Source of the DNA: JALYIM01 sp040003205
GTDB lineage: Bacteria; Acidobacteriota; Terriglobia; Terriglobales; Acidobacteriaceae
Direction: 5' to 3'
DNA: 9,984 nucleotides
NCBI GenBank assembly: GCA_040003205.1
Contig: JBDUDA010000105.1
Coordinates: forward strand, 1 to 9,984
A program made the translations under genes and the position numbers. The notes under the pieces are model-generated. The model searched no databases. It worked only from the letters and a program-made list of their open reading frames with translations, and was not told the origin of the DNA. Positions 1 through 5,983 of the stretch are shown here, one piece after another; the first letter of the stretch is position 1; each line of letters opens with the position of its first letter.

Positions 1-546
1 GGCATCGGTGAGCGTTGGACAGAGGACCTGTACGAAAGAATCAAGACGGCAAACAACCTAAGTGTAGCGCTCCATGGGATGCTCTACACCATTGAAGTTA
101 AGAGCACTCTGTGTCGCGAAGGCGATTTTCGGATTCAGCCATCCTCGTCATCGAATGCCCCACGAAATGTCTACGTATTTTTGCCCAGCAAGGAGCCATT
201 CTCGGTCGATGGTCATTTTAGGGAGGAGTTCCTGACCGGCCAAAGCTACCTGCTCTTCCTTGTTCCTCTAGACAAAAAAACTCTTGATAGCTGGACTACC
301 ACCTATGCGCTTGATCCTAAGCGCCCCTATTTCCGGGGCGAGCAGCTGGCAAGAGGAGTAGTGCCTATAAAGCGGAGCGAGCTCGGCGTTCTTGAAAAGG
401 TTACGCGTCTATGCGAAGCCGTGCGTCCTGTCGGCGCTGCCCGGAAATTGGCTGCTCTCAAGAAACTCGAAGAGTCAGGGGATCCAGTACTGGCGAAGGA
501 AGCGCGCGCGGCGGCGGAAAATCTGCTAGCGGAAAAGGGAAAGTAA
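1..546 (+). CDS. Hypothetical protein, 5' end outside window
   Basis: I do not recognise this protein. The frame is open from the first base of the window to a TAA at 544-546. The first possible ATG, at 79, has no Shine-Dalgarno and falls in the middle of a plausible protein sequence (GIGERWTEDL... continues into MLYTIEVKS). It is therefore more likely the C-terminal 181 residues of a longer protein than a complete 155-residue one. The visible part has a beta-rich half, with alternating hydrophobic strands such as YTIEVKS, NVYVFLPS and SYLLFLVP. An alanine-, lysine- and glutamate-rich helical tail follows from about 45 residues before the end (ARKLAALKKLEESGDPVLAKE is its core region). The pattern of a strand ending in a 'gqxYLlFL' stretch recalls small secreted beta-barrel proteins, but this is only a resemblance. 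The gene converges on the reductase gene with 42 bases between the stop codons and no obvious terminator hairpin there. Confidence 0.6.
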   Translation, partial: GIGERWTEDLYERIKTANNLSVALHGMLYTIEVKSTLCREGDFRIQPSSSSNAPRNVYVFLPSKEPFSVDGHFREEFLTGQSYLLFLVPLDKKTLDSWTTTYALDPKRPYFRGEQLARGVVPIKRSELGVLEKVTRLCEAVRPVGAARKLAALKKLEESGDPVLAKEARAAAENLLAEKGK

Positions 547-588
547 TCAGGGATCGAGGCTGGTTGGTCAATCCTAGGGTTCTGGGAA

Positions 589-1125
589 TTAGATCGCGAC
601 TTCATACTCGCTCTGCACCAGACCGCTGGGATAAGAACGGGTGGCTATGTGATTGAGCCGAAGGTCGCGAGGCAAGCTTCCGAATAGTGGGATTCCCTCT
701 CCTATGAGCACGGGAACGCGAGTAACGATTAGGCGTTGGATGAGTCCGGCGCGCAGGAATTCTTGAATCGTGATCCCTCCGTCAACGTAGATGTGGCGGA
801 CACCACTAGCGGCGAGTTGCGCAACAATTTCAGCCGGAGGGCCCGACATTTGTTCGACTCGACCTCCCTTGGTCCCAGATAAGTCGGGCGGACGACTGCT
901 CAGCACTACGACGCGTTTCATACCGTAGGGCCACTCTTTCATAGCTGCGGTCATCGCCAGAACGGTGTCGAAGGTCTTGCGACCGATTACAATTGCATCA
1001 ACGGTTGCGATGAACTCGTTGTAGCCGTGAGGCTCGCCACCGCCGGGTGGGAGAAAGTCGAGTTCGCCGTTCGCTCGCGCCATGAACCCGTCAACGCTAA
1101 CGCCGACAAAGACGGAGGCTTTCAT
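589..1125 (-). CDS. RibD C-terminal / dihydrofolate reductase-fold protein
   Basis: This is a 178-residue reductase of the RibD C-terminal (dihydrofolate reductase-like) family, probably NAD(P)H-dependent and cytoplasmic; its substrate is unknown. Visible motifs in order are the N-terminal strand with VSVDGFMA (residues 9-16, the family's 'SlDGfia'), IVIGRKTFDT (45-54, the nucleotide-site 'mGrkTfe'), and a C-terminal IYVDGGITIQEFL (112-124) followed by VTRVPVLIGEGIPLF (134-148, the 'PvllG.G..LF' signature). There is no deaminase domain, so it is not a full RibD, and the length suits the stand-alone YwjB/YyaP-like members. The ATG start is supported by AGGAG at 1132-1136, six bases upstream. 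It follows selD on the same strand after 62 bases, so cotranscription is possible. I would not call it a folate-pathway DHFR, because the chromosomal FolA motifs are absent. Confidence 0.9.
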   Translation of the reverse strand: MKASVFVGVSVDGFMARANGELDFLPPGGGEPHGYNEFIATVDAIVIGRKTFDTVLAMTAAMKEWPYGMKRVVVLSSRPPDLSGTKGGRVEQMSGPPAEIVAQLAASGVRHIYVDGGITIQEFLRAGLIQRLIVTRVPVLIGEGIPLFGSLPRDLRLNHIATRSYPSGLVQSEYEVAI

Positions 1126-1187
1126 CTTGTACTCCTGTTCGGGCCAAATTAAAGAAAACTCACTCTCATGTCCTTTCCAAGTGGTAA

Positions 1188-2249
1188 TTAACGGGTCACG
1201 AGGATGAGTGGTTTCGACTTGGTAAGGACCTCGCCGATTTCCACTGCGGGAACTCCGGCGGCGCGCAAGTCGTGGATGAGTTTTTCAGACGAATCAGCGG
1301 CTACGGAGATTAACAACCCTCCAGCAGTCTGCGGATCGAAGAGTATGGTCTTGATTTCTTCGCTGATTCCGTCGTCATATTCAACTACGCACTCGGCGAA
1401 TTCGCGATTGGCTTTCAGTCCAGCCGGAATGTGGCCGGCGCGAATTGAATCTAGTGCGCCTTCCAACAGCGGGATTTTGGTCGCGTAGATCTTGAGCGAG
1501 ATGTTCGAGGCCATCGCCATTTCTCGCGCGTGCGCGATCATCCCAAAGCCTGTAACGTCGGTCATGGCGTGAACTTTGCGATCGGCTTTATTGGACCGTC
1601 CAATTATCTCGGCGGCCTTTTTGTTTAGCGTGGTCATCGAAGTAACGGCTGCGTCAATCCACGATTGTTGCGCTTTTCCTTTTTTTATTGCCGTCGAGAT
1701 CACTCCGGTTCCGAGCGACTTGGTGAACAGCAGGCGATCTCCCACCTGTGCGCCGCCATTCGTAAGAACGTTGCGAGGATCAATCAAGCCGGTGACGGAG
1801 TATCCAAACTTCACTTCTTCATCGCGGACGCTGTGCCCGCCAATGACTGAACATCCCGCCTCAATCATTTTTGAGAGGCCGCCTGAAAGAATCTGTTCGA
1901 GAACCGCCAGGTCACCATTGGGCGGGAAGCAGACGTGGGCGAGCGACGTGATGGGACGTCCGCCCATGGCATAGACGTCGCTCAGGGCGTTGGTGGCGGC
2001 GATCTGTCCGAAGGTGTAAGGGTCGTCCACCATCGGGGTGAAAAAATCTACCGTCTGCACCAGCGCAGTCGATTTGTCTATTTGATAGACGCCGGCGTCG
2101 TCGGCGTGGTCGAAGCCGACCAGAACGTTAGGGTCGGCCTGACGCTGAAGTTTGCTCAGAACTTTATCGAGTATGGCGGGGCTAAGTTTGGACGCGCATC
2201 CGCCCGCCTTCACGGTTTCGGTTAATCGGATGGGCTTCGCGTCCGCCAT
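1188..2249 (-). CDS. selD: Selenide, water dikinase (selenophosphate synthetase)
   Basis: SelD uses ATP and selenide to make selenophosphate, the selenium donor for selenocysteyn-tRNA and for 2-selenouridine in tRNA. The 353 residues match the usual length. The N-terminal active-site loop reads GGCASK (16-21): Cys18 and Lys21 align with the catalytic Cys17 and Lys20 of E. coli SelD. The codon is TGC, so this is the cysteine form, not the selenocysteine form. The neighbouring second cysteine of E. coli (Cys19) is serine here. Other signatures are DDAGVY (50-55), QTVDFFTPMVDDPYTFGQIA (65-84), ATNALSDVYAMGG (85-97), GGHS (137-140), MTDVTGFG, and DPQTAGGLL near the C-terminus. The ATG start has no Shine-Dalgarno, but TACAAT lies six bases before it. 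No selA, selB, tRNA-Sec or selU is in the window, so the route using the product is not visible. Confidence 0.96.
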   Translation of the reverse strand: MADAKPIRLTETVKAGGCASKLSPAILDKVLSKLQRQADPNVLVGFDHADDAGVYQIDKSTALVQTVDFFTPMVDDPYTFGQIAATNALSDVYAMGGRPITSLAHVCFPPNGDLAVLEQILSGGLSKMIEAGCSVIGGHSVRDEEVKFGYSVTGLIDPRNVLTNGGAQVGDRLLFTKSLGTGVISTAIKKGKAQQSWIDAAVTSMTTLNKKAAEIIGRSNKADRKVHAMTDVTGFGMIAHAREMAMASNISLKIYATKIPLLEGALDSIRAGHIPAGLKANREFAECVVEYDDGISEEIKTILFDPQTAGGLLISVAADSSEKLIHDLRAAGVPAVEIGEVLTKSKPLILVTR

Positions 2250-2255
2250 AAATTC

Positions 2256-2261
2256 ATTGTA
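2256..2261 (-). promoter_or_regulatory. Candidate -10 box of a leaderless selD transcript
   Basis: On the minus strand TACAAT ends exactly six bases before the selD ATG, which would place +1 on the A of the start codon. There is no purine-rich Shine-Dalgarno in the leader. No convincing -35 hexamer is seen 16-18 bases further upstream. The same arrangement occurs before the DUF2393-like gene, which raises confidence. The initiation point itself is inference. Confidence 0.4.
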
Positions 2262-2287
2262 ATTGGCTGGCAGGGTCGGCGGGCATA

Positions 2288-2346
2288 GGGATGTTTCGAC
2301 TCCCTCGTCCTTCCCTGCGGGAAGAACTCACTCGCTCAACATGACA
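2288..2346 (-). repeat. Intergenic GTCAT...-type repeat copy 1, with hairpin
   Basis: Read on the minus strand, this 59-bp element starts TGTCATGTTGAGCG and ends CGAAACATCCC. In between is a perfect 6-bp stem with a 3-base loop, CTTCCC-TGC-GGGAAG in plus-strand reading (2310-2324). The head and tail match the widespread intergenic 'GTCATGTTGAGCG...CGAAACATC' elements that I know from environmental bacterial genomes (memory, not a search). A second element with the same plan lies at 4304-4364. The stem is not followed by a run of T, so it is not a normal intrinsic terminator, though it lies between the DUF2393-like gene and selD and could affect transcript ends. Confidence 0.55.
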
Positions 2347-2357
2347 TGGGTATAGTT

Positions 2358-2861
2358 TTATTTCAGGGAAACATCAGTGACTTGCAGAGTAGGATAGGCT
2401 TGGTTCCACTCGCCGCTGATGTGTTCGAACGTCAGACGAAAAGGCTTGCTCTGTCCTGGTAGAAGTGGAGAGGCGTTGAGATCAGCGGTGTCCAAGTACG
2501 GGCCGCCGCTTTGTAAGACGTGCAGGGGGACATCTTCGACCTGCACATTCTGGCCGAGGGAATCTTGAAAGATTGCGTGGATTACGCTGTGAGTTACGGT
2601 CTGCTGGCCGGTGTTGGTGACGTTGCCGTCAATGTAGGTGACGGTCGCTCCGACGAAGTTTTCCGCCGCGCTCATCTTTAAATCGGAAAGTTTGATGTTG
2701 GCCGCGTAAGGATGCGGCTGACGTGAGGAATTGGAATTCTTCGGGAGAAAGAAAATTGCGAGGCCGACGACAACCAGAACCACCGCCACGCCAAGCATCA
2801 CGGGCCGCAGGACTGAGTCCGATTGCGGTGGCGCTGAAGATGGTTCGATGAAGCCGCCCAT
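2358..2861 (-). CDS. DUF2393-like membrane-anchored protein
   Basis: This is a 167-residue protein of unknown function. A short polar N-terminus (1-19) is followed by one hydrophobic membrane segment (about 20-39, PVMLGVAVVLVVVGLAIFFL). The rest is a beta-rich domain predicted to lie outside the cytoplasm. The domain reads YAANIKLSDLKMSAAEN, then VTYIDGNVTNTG, then VIHAIFQDSLGQ, and ends VTDVSLK. The 'vtyidG.VtNtG' followed by a strand with 'F.ds.gq' is the pattern of DUF2393 and FxLYD-like extracellular domains. I recall DUF2393 proteins as frequent in Acidobacteriota. The ATG lies 31 bases after the pmbA stop on the same strand, without a Shine-Dalgarno but with TACAAT six bases before it. 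A role with the TldD/E protease is possible only by position; nothing in the sequence shows it. Confidence 0.72.
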   Translation of the reverse strand: MGGFIEPSSAPPQSDSVLRPVMLGVAVVLVVVGLAIFFLPKNSNSSRQPHPYAANIKLSDLKMSAAENFVGATVTYIDGNVTNTGQQTVTHSVIHAIFQDSLGQNVQVEDVPLHVLQSGGPYLDTADLNASPLLPGQSKPFRLTFEHISGEWNQAYPTLQVTDVSLK

Positions 2862-2867
2862 GGCTAG

Positions 2868-2873
2868 ATTGTA
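2868..2873 (-). promoter_or_regulatory. Candidate -10 box of a leaderless transcript
   Basis: TACAAT on the minus strand is followed by six bases (CTAGCC) and then the ATG of the DUF2393-like gene. This is the same hexamer at the same distance as before selD, and again there is no Shine-Dalgarno. It lies in the 31-base gap after pmbA, so the gene may be transcribed on its own as well as by read-through. No good -35 is visible, as the expected position is in the end of pmbA. Confidence 0.4.
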
Positions 2874-2892
2874 CTAGCAGCACAACGATTCA

Positions 2893-4281
2893 CTATTGCC
2901 CGCCGACGGTGAGGCCTTCGATTCGGATGGTCGGGCAAGCTACCGAACCACGGAACTCCAGATCGTTGCCAATCTCGGCAATGTTCAAGAACAGTTCTTT
3001 TAAATTTCCTGCCACCGTGATTTCTTCCACCGGATAAGCGAGTTCCCCGCCGGAAATCCACATGCCGGAAGCGCCCCGTGAATAGTCTCCCGTGACGAGG
3101 TTCGCGCCGTGACCGAGAAACTCTGTGACGTAGAGGCCATCTGGAATGCCGGCGATAATTTCTTTTGGCGTTTTCGCACCAGGCTGGAGAAAATAATTTC
3201 CGGGCGCGATGCCGGGAGTTCCCGCAAGTCCGCGCGAGGCATTGCCCGTCGTGGGCATGGACAATTTCTTGCCCGAGTAAGTGTTCAGCAAATACGACTT
3301 CAGAACACCGTTTTCGATGACCACGGTTCGGCGTGTAGGCACGCCTTCTCCGTCGAACGGACTGGTTCCAAAGCCGCCTGGGATAGTGCCATCGTCAATG
3401 ATGGTGACGCCATCCGCGGCAATCTTTTGCCCCAGCTTGCCAGCGAGAAATGAAGCTCCGCGATAAACCGAGTCTCCATTCACGCCTTCGAAGATGTGTT
3501 CGAGGATGGAATTCGCGACCATGGGATCGAACACGACGGGCACGTGTGCAGTCTTAACTTTGCGCGCGCCCAACCTTCGCAGCGTTCGCTGGGCGGCAAT
3601 TTTCCCAACATTTTCTGGAGAATCCAGGCGTCCCAGACTGCGGGCCACCGAGAACCAGTAGTCGCGCTGCATCCCTCCATCTTCAGAGTGCGCGATGGGG
3701 ACGGCGGATATCGAACAATACGAGCGCTTGAATTCTCCGATGAAGCCGTTTGAGTTCGCGAGAATTTTGTGGCCGGTGGCAGCATCGAATGAGCCGCCCT
3801 CTGAATTTTTAATTCTCGGGTCGAAGTCAATCGCCGCCTTCTCGGTGCGGCGAGCGTAGTTGATGCGTTCCTCTCCCGGAAGCGAATAGACGTCTTCGGA
3901 GTACAAGTCCAGATCGCCGGGAATCGAGCCCTGCTGCGATTGCTCAGGAATGCCGGAGAACGGATCTTCGGAGGTTATCTTCGCCAACTCGAGCGCGGAC
4001 TTCACCATGCGATCGAGTCCTGCCGCAGAGAAGTCGCTCGAATAGGTGCTGGCGGCGCGTTGTCCGTGAAAAACGCGGATGCCGATGGATTTTGAGCCGG
4101 ATTCTTTCAGGGTTTCTACCTGGCCGAGGCGCACGAGCGTGGAGAATTCATCGCCTTCGCGGATGACGCATTCCGCGGCAGTGGCTCCGCCTTTCATGGC
4201 ACGCTGGACGATGTCCTGCGCGAGGTTGCGGAGGTCGGTTTCTGTTTTCGGATTGCGGGTTTCAATTTCGGACGTTGGCAT
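2893..4281 (-). CDS. pmbA: TldE/PmbA subunit of the TldD/E metalloprotease
   Basis: This 462-residue protein is the PmbA (TldE) partner of TldD. In E. coli the TldD-TldE heterodimer degrades unfolded or flexible peptides, processes the microcin B17 precursor and affects CcdA stability. TldE supports the complex but lacks the zinc-binding HExxxH, and indeed no such motif is present here. Family features include the N-terminal domain with VRLGQVETLKESGSKSIGIRV (from about residue 50) and YSSDFS (80-85). The C-terminal domain has VVFDPMVANSILEHI (249-263), IDDGTIPGGFGTSPFDGEG (295-313), VIENGVLKSYLLNTYSG (321-337), the glycine-rich GHGANLVTGDYSRGASG (390-406) and ITVAGNLKELF (421-431). The ATG is preceded by AAGGA at 4286-4290, five bases upstream. 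It lies 105 bases after tldD on the same strand, with a repeat element in the gap. Confidence 0.95.
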   Translation of the reverse strand: MPTSEIETRNPKTETDLRNLAQDIVQRAMKGGATAAECVIREGDEFSTLVRLGQVETLKESGSKSIGIRVFHGQRAASTYSSDFSAAGLDRMVKSALELAKITSEDPFSGIPEQSQQGSIPGDLDLYSEDVYSLPGEERINYARRTEKAAIDFDPRIKNSEGGSFDAATGHKILANSNGFIGEFKRSYCSISAVPIAHSEDGGMQRDYWFSVARSLGRLDSPENVGKIAAQRTLRRLGARKVKTAHVPVVFDPMVANSILEHIFEGVNGDSVYRGASFLAGKLGQKIAADGVTIIDDGTIPGGFGTSPFDGEGVPTRRTVVIENGVLKSYLLNTYSGKKLSMPTTGNASRGLAGTPGIAPGNYFLQPGAKTPKEIIAGIPDGLYVTEFLGHGANLVTGDYSRGASGMWISGGELAYPVEEITVAGNLKELFLNIAEIGNDLEFRGSVACPTIRIEGLTVGGQ

Positions 4282-4303
4282 CGGTTCCTTGTGCGCAAGT
4301 GAA

Positions 4304-4364
4304 CAGCAGGTTCCTCGACACGTTCTCGCCGCGTGAACGCGGCTGCGAGCGGCTCGGAATGACA
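4304..4364 (-). repeat. Intergenic GTCAT...-type repeat copy 2, with hairpin
   Basis: On the minus strand this 61-bp element starts TGTCATTCCGAGC and ends TCGAGGAACCTGCTG, matching the common 'GTCATTCCGAGCG...CGAGGAATCTGCT' class of dispersed intergenic repeats (recalled, not searched). Its centre holds a perfect 6-bp stem with a 4-base loop at 4328-4343 (plus-strand GCCGCG-TGAA-CGCGGC), extended by CTC/GAG across a 3-base bulge. It occupies most of the tldD-pmbA gap, so the two genes are either read through it or partly uncoupled by it. There is no T-run after the stem. Confidence 0.55.
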
Positions 4365-4386
4365 GTACAAAACTAAACTAATAAAC

Positions 4387-5838
4387 TTATTGCATGAATC
4401 CGCCGCCTTCGCGCTTGGCGGTGCCACCTACTGTGAGCCGATCTACCTTTACCGTGGGAATTCCTACGCCGACTGGAACGGCTTGTCCGTCTTTCCCGCA
4501 GGTGCCTACTCCTTCATCGAGTTTCAGGTCGTTTCCCACCATTGACACGCGCGTGAGAACATCTGGTCCGTTGCCGATGAGCGTTGCGCCTTTTATGGGC
4601 GCGGTGATCATGCCATCTTCAATCAGATAGGCTTCCGAGGCGGAGAAAACAAACTTGCCATTTGTGATGTCTACCTGGCCGCCGCCGAAGTTCACCGCGT
4701 AGACTCCGTGCTTCACCGAGCGAATGATATCTTCGGGTTCGTCTTGGCCCGCCAGCATGTAAGTATTCGTCATGCGCGGCATTGGGATGTGCTCGTAACT
4801 TTCCCGGCGTCCGTTGCCGGTATCTGCGACTCCCATCAATTTTGCAGAGAGTTTGTCGCTGAGATAGCCCTTGAGAATTCCCTTCTCGATCAGCATGGTG
4901 TTCTGTGTCGGATGTCCCTCGTCGTCCACATTCAGGGAACCGCGACGCCATGGCATGGTGCCGTTATCAACGATGGTGCACTTTTCGCTGGCCACGCGCT
5001 TGCCTATGAGTCCTGCGAATGCGGAGGTTTGCTTGCGATTGAAGTCGGCTTCAAGCCCATGACCGATGGCTTCGTGCAGCAAGACTCCCGGCCATCCCGG
5101 ACCGAGGACAACTTCCATATCGCCGGCGGGAGCTTCGCGGGCATCCAGTTGCAGAATTGCCTGGCGCGCGGATTCTTTAGCGAAATATTCCGGCGTCTTT
5201 TCTCCGAAGAAGAAATCGAGGGCAACGCGGCCACCGCCTCCGGAACTTCCACGGGCATTGTTGGTGTCCGTCTTCGCGATGCAGGAAACATTCATTCGCG
5301 CCAGGGGCTGGGAATCTTCGGCGAATGTGCCGTCCGATCCCACCACTAAAATGTTGCGAAGTTCGTCCGAATAGCTCGCACGCACTTCTTTGATGCGAGG
5401 GTCGTAAGCTCTGGCGGCCTTATCGGCGCGCATTACGAGCTCAACTTTCGCGGTAATCTCTGCATCCACCGAAGGCAGTGTTACCGGATACAGACTGCGG
5501 GCAGGCTTCTCCTGAAAACCCACAGTAGGAGTCTTCGCCGGGCCGGTGGCAATCAAGGCGGCGGTGCGGGCGGCATGAAGAATGCGCCGCGGAGAGAGAT
5601 CGTCGGTATAGGCGTATCCGGTGCGTTCGCCCGAGATGACGCGAACCCCGCACCCCGCCGAGGTTCCCTGGGAAGCCGACTTCACCATGGATTCGTCCAC
5701 GCCCAGCGAGGTTGACGATAAATATTCGAAATAAAGGTCGGCGTAGTCGCCGCCGGCGGAGAGCGCTGCGTTCAGATACTGCTCGAGATCGCGCTCAGAC
5801 AGCCCATAGTGTTCGAAGAAAAATCTATTTTTATCCAC
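4387..5838 (-). CDS. tldD: TldD, zinc metalloprotease catalytic subunit
   Basis: This 483-residue protein is the catalytic subunit of the TldD/E peptidase and is close to the E. coli length of 481. The zinc-site motif HEAIGH (residues 255-260) is intact and sits in the family context VLLHEAIGHGLEAD. The C-terminal metal-ligand cysteine is also present, in TCGKDGQAVPVG (Cys447). Other signatures are IVDNGTMP...GSLNVDDEG, MLIEKGILKGYLSDKLSA, GNGRRESYEHIPMPRMTNTY, and GGQVDITNGKFVFSASEAY. Together these indicate an active enzyme that cleaves flexible peptides in the cytoplasm. The start is GTG (GTGGATAAAAAT); GAGG lies 13 bases upstream, which is rather far, and no in-frame ATG exists nearby. 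pmbA follows, so both subunits are probably made together. The upstream gene is divergent, and a promoter candidate for tldD lies at 5895-5922. Confidence 0.96.
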   Translation of the reverse strand: MDKNRFFFEHYGLSERDLEQYLNAALSAGGDYADLYFEYLSSTSLGVDESMVKSASQGTSAGCGVRVISGERTGYAYTDDLSPRRILHAARTAALIATGPAKTPTVGFQEKPARSLYPVTLPSVDAEITAKVELVMRADKAARAYDPRIKEVRASYSDELRNILVVGSDGTFAEDSQPLARMNVSCIAKTDTNNARGSSGGGGRVALDFFFGEKTPEYFAKESARQAILQLDAREAPAGDMEVVLGPGWPGVLLHEAIGHGLEADFNRKQTSAFAGLIGKRVASEKCTIVDNGTMPWRRGSLNVDDEGHPTQNTMLIEKGILKGYLSDKLSAKLMGVADTGNGRRESYEHIPMPRMTNTYMLAGQDEPEDIIRSVKHGVYAVNFGGGQVDITNGKFVFSASEAYLIEDGMITAPIKGATLIGNGPDVLTRVSMVGNDLKLDEGVGTCGKDGQAVPVGVGIPTVKVDRLTVGGTAKREGGGFMQ

Positions 5839-5894
5839 AGGAATTAGATGGCCTCAGGGTTGGTAAAGACTCGCACGCGTAATGCTGTTTACTC

Positions 5895-5922
5895 ATTATC
5901 CCATACGCTCTGCGCAGAACAA
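5895..5922 (-). promoter_or_regulatory. Extended -10 promoter candidate for tldD
   Basis: On the minus strand GATAAT (plus 5895-5900, five of six matches to TATAAT) is preceded by TGG, giving an extended -10 (TGnGATAAT). A weak -35, TTGTTC (5917-5922, three of six), lies 16 bases upstream. Transcription would start near 5888 and leave a leader of about 50 bases before the tldD GTG. The site would lie inside the divergent gene if that gene began at 5882, which is one argument for its later start. Confidence 0.4.
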
Positions 5923-5983
5923 TTTGTCAGATTGGTTACCCATCACAGACAAAGAGGCTCAAGTCACTGTAAACGTGCTGACT

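Noticed and set aside
1576..1974. A 132-codon open frame on the plus strand.
   Set aside because: It is antisense to selD, which is certain from its motifs.
2310..2324. Intrinsic terminator after the DUF2393-like gene.
   Set aside because: The 6-bp stem is perfect, but no T-run follows on either strand; it belongs to the repeat element.
4708..5349. A 213-codon open frame on the plus strand.
   Set aside because: It lies entirely antisense to tldD, whose motifs are complete. Its translation has no recognisable pattern and is typical of a shadow frame in GC-rich coding DNA.
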